From assembly GCA_034698045.1 (NCBI GenBank), contig JAQGAU010000676.1, positions 1 through 24,978 of the forward strand: 24,978 nucleotides of DNA, read 5' to 3'. Source of the stretch: Paramacrobiotus richtersi (lineage: Eukaryota; Tardigrada; Eutardigrada; Parachela; Macrobiotidae). Under the pieces are notes generated by a model. That model was not told the origin of the DNA and searched no databases. It saw only the letters and a program-made list of their open reading frames with translations. A program made the translations under genes and the position numbers. How positions within the stretch are numbered: the stretch's first letter is position 1; the number at the start of each line of letters is the position of its first letter. This document shows, in pieces, positions 21,193 through 24,978 of the stretch.

Positions 21193-22619
21193 TCAGCCAA
21201 TCCTGAAACATTTCCGAAGTTCCGCTCGTAAATCTCGAAAGGCGATGGAAAACAAGATCGGATCCACGACCGGCTCGATAACCCACAAAATCTGTCCTAC
21301 TTGGTTCAGTACCGGGATATACTTATTCCCAAACAGCAGGATCTGGTAAAATGTTATCATCGGGGTCCAGCAGATCGCTACGGTGATGGTCAGTAGCGTT
21401 AGGACCATAAACGACGTGGACATCTGGAATTCGAAACCCGTAAGCTACATCAACCTTTCCTAACTTAAAAACATTACGAGAACGTCGCCGTGATCTGCCG
21501 CATGTTTTTACAACGCTTCTGTAGCGTCCCAGCCCCCTATTAACCAGTTAGTGCATGTACTTTATGCCAGCACACGGTAAACCGTTGCGACTGCGAATTT
21601 GGTCATTTTCTGATGATCTTCATGTTCGGAAAACTGGACTGTTGCAGTTGGTCCTAATGTCTATCTAATTATGTGCAGCATGATTCTAGCTTTCATTTGC
21701 TTTTTTACGAACACTTACTTCATTCATTTGCTATCGATACGTTCATTCTTGTACACAAAACACGACACGGAGTGTTAAAACATGGCGCAGATCAGGGCGA
21801 TGCCCTCGTCAGTAAAATAAGCAAATTCCACGCACAAACCTTGTTGGACTGCGAAGCTCTTCGGTTAGCTGCATGCCGTTGGGTGGCAGGATGAGCCGCC
21901 TGTCCAGGAACATCCCCTACATGCGGTAACTGCGGAGCAACCGCCACTGGATGCCTTCGCAGGGCCCAGCGAACGGCTCGCTGCCGCCACTTCCACCAGA
22001 TCCAGGGATAGGCCAGTAAAACGACAAATCCCGGAAAAATGTAGAACATAACTTGAATGACATTCCGCCACATCAGAAACGCCGGAATACCCTCGGCGTT
22101 AATCAGGCAGTTGACATTGTCCCCCGTGTCCCGCAGTTTAATCGTATCAAACAGTAATCCCGGTAACAACATTGCGGTGATGAACAGCCACATACCGGCA
22201 CACACACAAACGGCGGTTTTGACCGAATGCCGTCGCGAATACGACATCGGGAAGGTGACCGCCCAGATGCGATTGACCGTGATCAGGAGATGACTGGCAA
22301 ATGTGAATGCGCCGGATAGGTAAGTTGTGTGAATGTACGCCGAGCAGTATGCATTGGTGTGCTGTGCGAACGGATAGAGGATGAAATAGATCTCTACTGG
22401 TTTGTAAACCAGCGCGTAGAACAAGTTGGCGACCATGAGGTTCATTAGGTAGTAGCGGAAAGGGTTGGCGCGGAGATGGCGGTTGCGGAGGAAAATGATG
22501 AGGATTATAGCGTTATTGGGTATGGTTAGGATGCCGAGAAGGGTTGAGTAGATGGCGTCGAAGCCCCAGATCGGCTGGGATACAAACGATGTAGCATTAA
22601 ATTTTGTGGAATTTTCCAT
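21193..22619 (-). CDS. Second rhodopsin-like G-protein-coupled receptor (336 aa)
   Basis: Two minus-strand exons: 22619-21840 and 21423-21193, phase 0, 1011 nt. The start is MENSTKFNATS, with two glycosylation sequons (N3, N8). TM1 is about 22-44 with PNNAII; TM2 about 56-80; C92 before TM3 can pair with C171 in ECL2 (VNCL). TM3 ends in VNRIWAVTFP, with NRI in place of DRY. TM4 is about 134-156 and TM5 about 188-212. The third loop is basic and Pro/Ala/His-rich (about 213-260). The second exon starts at TM6, with CWTP at 278-281, and TM7 ends DPILF (314-318) in place of NPxxY. The 11-residue tail is short and basic with one Cys. This is a class A receptor; the ligand cannot be told. It is not closely related to the receptor at 11-14 kb. 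Confidence 0.88.
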
Positions 22620-24884
22620 GATGCGGCAGCTGAAATCCGGAAAAGTACCGAAGACTATTGAAAAACGCAAACACGCTTTTGCGGAAACCTGCAAAAACCT
22701 TTTCTAATCGCTATACGGAAAAACTGTTCGTGTGGGAGTAAGGTGCACCTTCCCACTTCCTTGCGAAAATGGCTGTTTTATAGGAAGTTCACGGAGGTAT
22801 AATCTTCTCTCCGTAATGTTTACGCAAAAGTGCTTAATTGTTGTTGACGCTTTGGGCTGTACAGCAATTAAGCCAAGACACAAAGGTTATCGGTTTTGGA
22901 TTCGTCCCGACGGGACCGGAAGTCCGGCGTTCTGGAAAACAAAATGCAGCATCCGTTGACCTCTAGCAGTACCTTATAGGCTTACTGCTCAGCTGAATTT
23001 AACGGCCAGTAATGTCATACTATGGAGGCTGTACGTCACTGGAAATGTTTCTGATTGGATCTTTACGAGCAAATTCACACTCCAGAGCAACAAGGATGTC
23101 ACAGCTGATCAGCTCTAGCGTATAGGTAACAGAATGGCTCATGTCAAAAGCGACGACGTGTGGTAATGGTCTGTTCGAAATCTGATAAAAGTATGGCTAT
23201 TCCCACTGGATCCGTAGTTACGTTACAACTTACGTATACAGATGTAATGGAAACGGGCATTTCCGTCAGTGGAATCGTTCAGGAAAATGCCGTTAACTAA
23301 TACCTAATAAAGTGTTTTGTAACCTCAGCATTGTATTCGTTCACTTATACGTAATAGTGTCGGCGCTAACAACAGCTGGTACAGTCATCCAAAGTAATAA
23401 AAACTGAAACGAAAACAACCAGTTCTCCATTAAGCTGACCAACCTTACAACCTAATCTCACTGCGCGCGGTACAATTAACTCGCAATTTGTCCGTTTGTA
23501 TACTAATTGTAAGTTACTAAGTAGCCATGCTGAGATATCGAACAGTGATGTTAGTTTTTATACAGAGGAATGGATGTCGTCAAACTGCAAAGGGACTCAG
23601 CGGCGACGCACTGCCAAACATGCACTTGGGCTTCTAATCCTCACCGCTATATGCGTCGGACTCCTTTAGTCAGATGCGAGACAAACACTGGTTGAGGTAG
23701 CGAACAATCTGGAAATATGATTTTTGCCTACCTGCAAAAAACGCGATCGGCAACCCGAAAGTATTAATCGTGGTTATCGAAGTTATCGATCATTCAGCAC
23801 CGTCTAGGTATAATGAAAGTCAGGAAGAATTATTCTGTACATCATTTCGGACTGTGTTAACACTAAGTTGTAAGCGGCTAGTCTAGCTCCACTGCATGTA
23901 TTAGAGACACTGTTTTACGGTGACATTGGTAATGCGGAATCATCTAGGTAGTGGGTACAATGGCTAGCTAAACGCTCCAAAGTGTTAGACAGTGACTATG
24001 TAAGTGAGACTTCTATGCGTTTTTCGTGGTGCGCATTCCACTGACCTTTTGTTTGTTTTATTAAAAGACGGGGATTTTCTCAAAGCTAAAACTTATAATA
24101 ATATATCCTATGCTGTATACATGTAATAATGAGCCAGTAAGAACGGTCCAGGTTGTATGGTCTTATTGTAGATATTACGTACGCAAGACTTCCTACGCTG
24201 CATCATTCGTAGCGTCTGAAAGATGAACAACGCGCAATGTTCGATGTATCACGACATTCCTGCTGGGGAACCATGGCGAAATGGAAACAGCGCTCGCTAA
24301 CGCCAGATTGTATCATTTCTCTCATTAGAAGTATTTCAGACAGAAATGTGTGCCAGCTTCCTGTGCGTAATACTGTACATTGTACAAAGGATACATACAT
24401 ACATACATACATACTTTTTTGTGACACCCTGTCTGATGACCGGTATTACAGGCACATTAATGTCGACCAGCCCACCATTACCGCTGTTGGTCTGGCACCA
24501 ATTCGCCCATATAATAATCATTACATTATACTGACATTAAAGGAAGATGTTAGTTTTGGTGCCCGGAAACCGAACACCCTACTGTTTAGCACACCGTTGG
24601 AGGAAGTTTTAATCTGCAACGCCTGTCTACGTATACGTATATTATGTATTTGTACAGACTAAAACCGCAAGAAAAGATCCGGCACCATCTAGTATGCCAA
24701 GAATAACATATATAAAAAACACAAATAGGAGAATTATCCGTGACTGAAGTCCTGGATGGGTCCGTACTGGCGAGGTACCGGTTAATCGGTACTTATGCAT
24801 GCAATTATCAAAATCCAGTTGCCCAAAAATCGTTGGACTACGACGTTCTTTACATTTTTCTAGCGGGATGTGGACGGAAAGTAG
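22620..24884. other. Long gene-poor stretch
   Basis: About 2.26 kb with no supported gene. A 141-codon plus-strand frame at 24237-24662 and a 75-codon frame at 22732-22959 lack domains or splice support. A short perfect palindrome, GTCCCGACGGGAC, lies near 22905-22918. A tetranucleotide repeat lies at about 24390-24413. Confidence 0.4.
24390..24413 (+). repeat. (ATAC)n microsatellite
   Basis: About six tandem ATAC units are visible. They are uninterrupted and lie in non-coding DNA. Confidence 0.8.
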
Positions 24885-24978
24885 ATGGGACGAGCTGAAC
24901 CCATGAACCAGGTGGTCGTGGCACGAACTGTGGAGGGACCGATTTTGGTGGGTCGATGTGTCTTGACGCTGCGCAACT
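24885..24978 (+). CDS. Possible partial exon at the right edge
   Basis: From ATG 24885 (or 24903) an open frame runs off the window. It includes VVVARTVEGPILVG and RCVLTLRN, and its G/C-rich codons are unlike the AT-rich DNA before it. It is preceded in frame by a TAG. I do not recognise the protein. It could be the first exon of a gene beyond the window, or chance. Confidence 0.25.
   Translation, partial: MGRAEPMNQVVVARTVEGPILVGRCVLTLRN

Noticed and set aside
22732..22959. 75-codon plus-strand frame upstream of the second receptor
   Set aside because: No domain, no splice partner, antisense to the receptor's likely promoter region.
24237..24662. 141-codon plus-strand frame including the ATAC microsatellite
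   Set aside because: It runs through a simple repeat, has no domain, and a tetranucleotide repeat would shift frame readily.

Overview
The window looks like animal nuclear DNA. Six protein-coding genes can be assembled, all split by GT-AG introns of about 50 bp to 2.2 kb, and in every case the exon phases add up to an intact reading frame. A chitin-binding (peritrophin-A) cuticle/matrix protein, two rhodopsin-type receptors, a BTB-BACK protein and a MAM-domain membrane protein suggest an ecdysozoan invertebrate. The compact introns and moderate GC would suit a tardigrade, but the sequence alone cannot prove the species. I saw no tRNA or rRNA genes, CRISPR arrays or bacterial-type operons.

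Layout, left to right: (1) 1-700, AT-rich upstream DNA with nine CCAAT/ATTGG boxes. (2) 701-4431 (+), a seven-exon, 645-aa single-pass membrane protein whose MAM domain is interrupted by a long low-complexity insert. (3) 5781-9141 (+), a nine-exon, ~354-aa secreted protein with three dermatopontin-like Cys repeats and an apparent 7-nt microexon; its first intron holds a foldback element. (4) 9360-9620, a decayed copy of the tail of the receptor gene at 11-14 kb. (5) 9873-10657 (-), a 196-aa peritrophin-A protein. (6) 11137-14350 (-), a divergent rhodopsin-like receptor in five or six exons. (7) 15411-15714, a broken partial copy of the dermatopontin-like gene; a third fragment lies at 20494-20550. 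(8) 16008-19957 (-), a six-exon BTB-BACK protein lacking a C-terminal PHR domain. (9) 21193-22619 (-), a two-exon second receptor. (10) 22.6-24.98 kb, mostly without recognisable genes, with a possible partial coding exon at the right edge.

The genes do not form an operon or one pathway. Three encode extracellular or cell-surface proteins (MAM, dermatopontin-like, peritrophin), two are 7-TM receptors, and one is probably a cullin-3 adaptor. The main overall pattern is local duplication and decay: pieces of the dermatopontin-like gene and of the first receptor lie between intact genes. The most distinctive object is the dermatopontin-like gene. Its repeat units share intron positions, and the microexon supplies the conserved Gly-Ile of the first unit.
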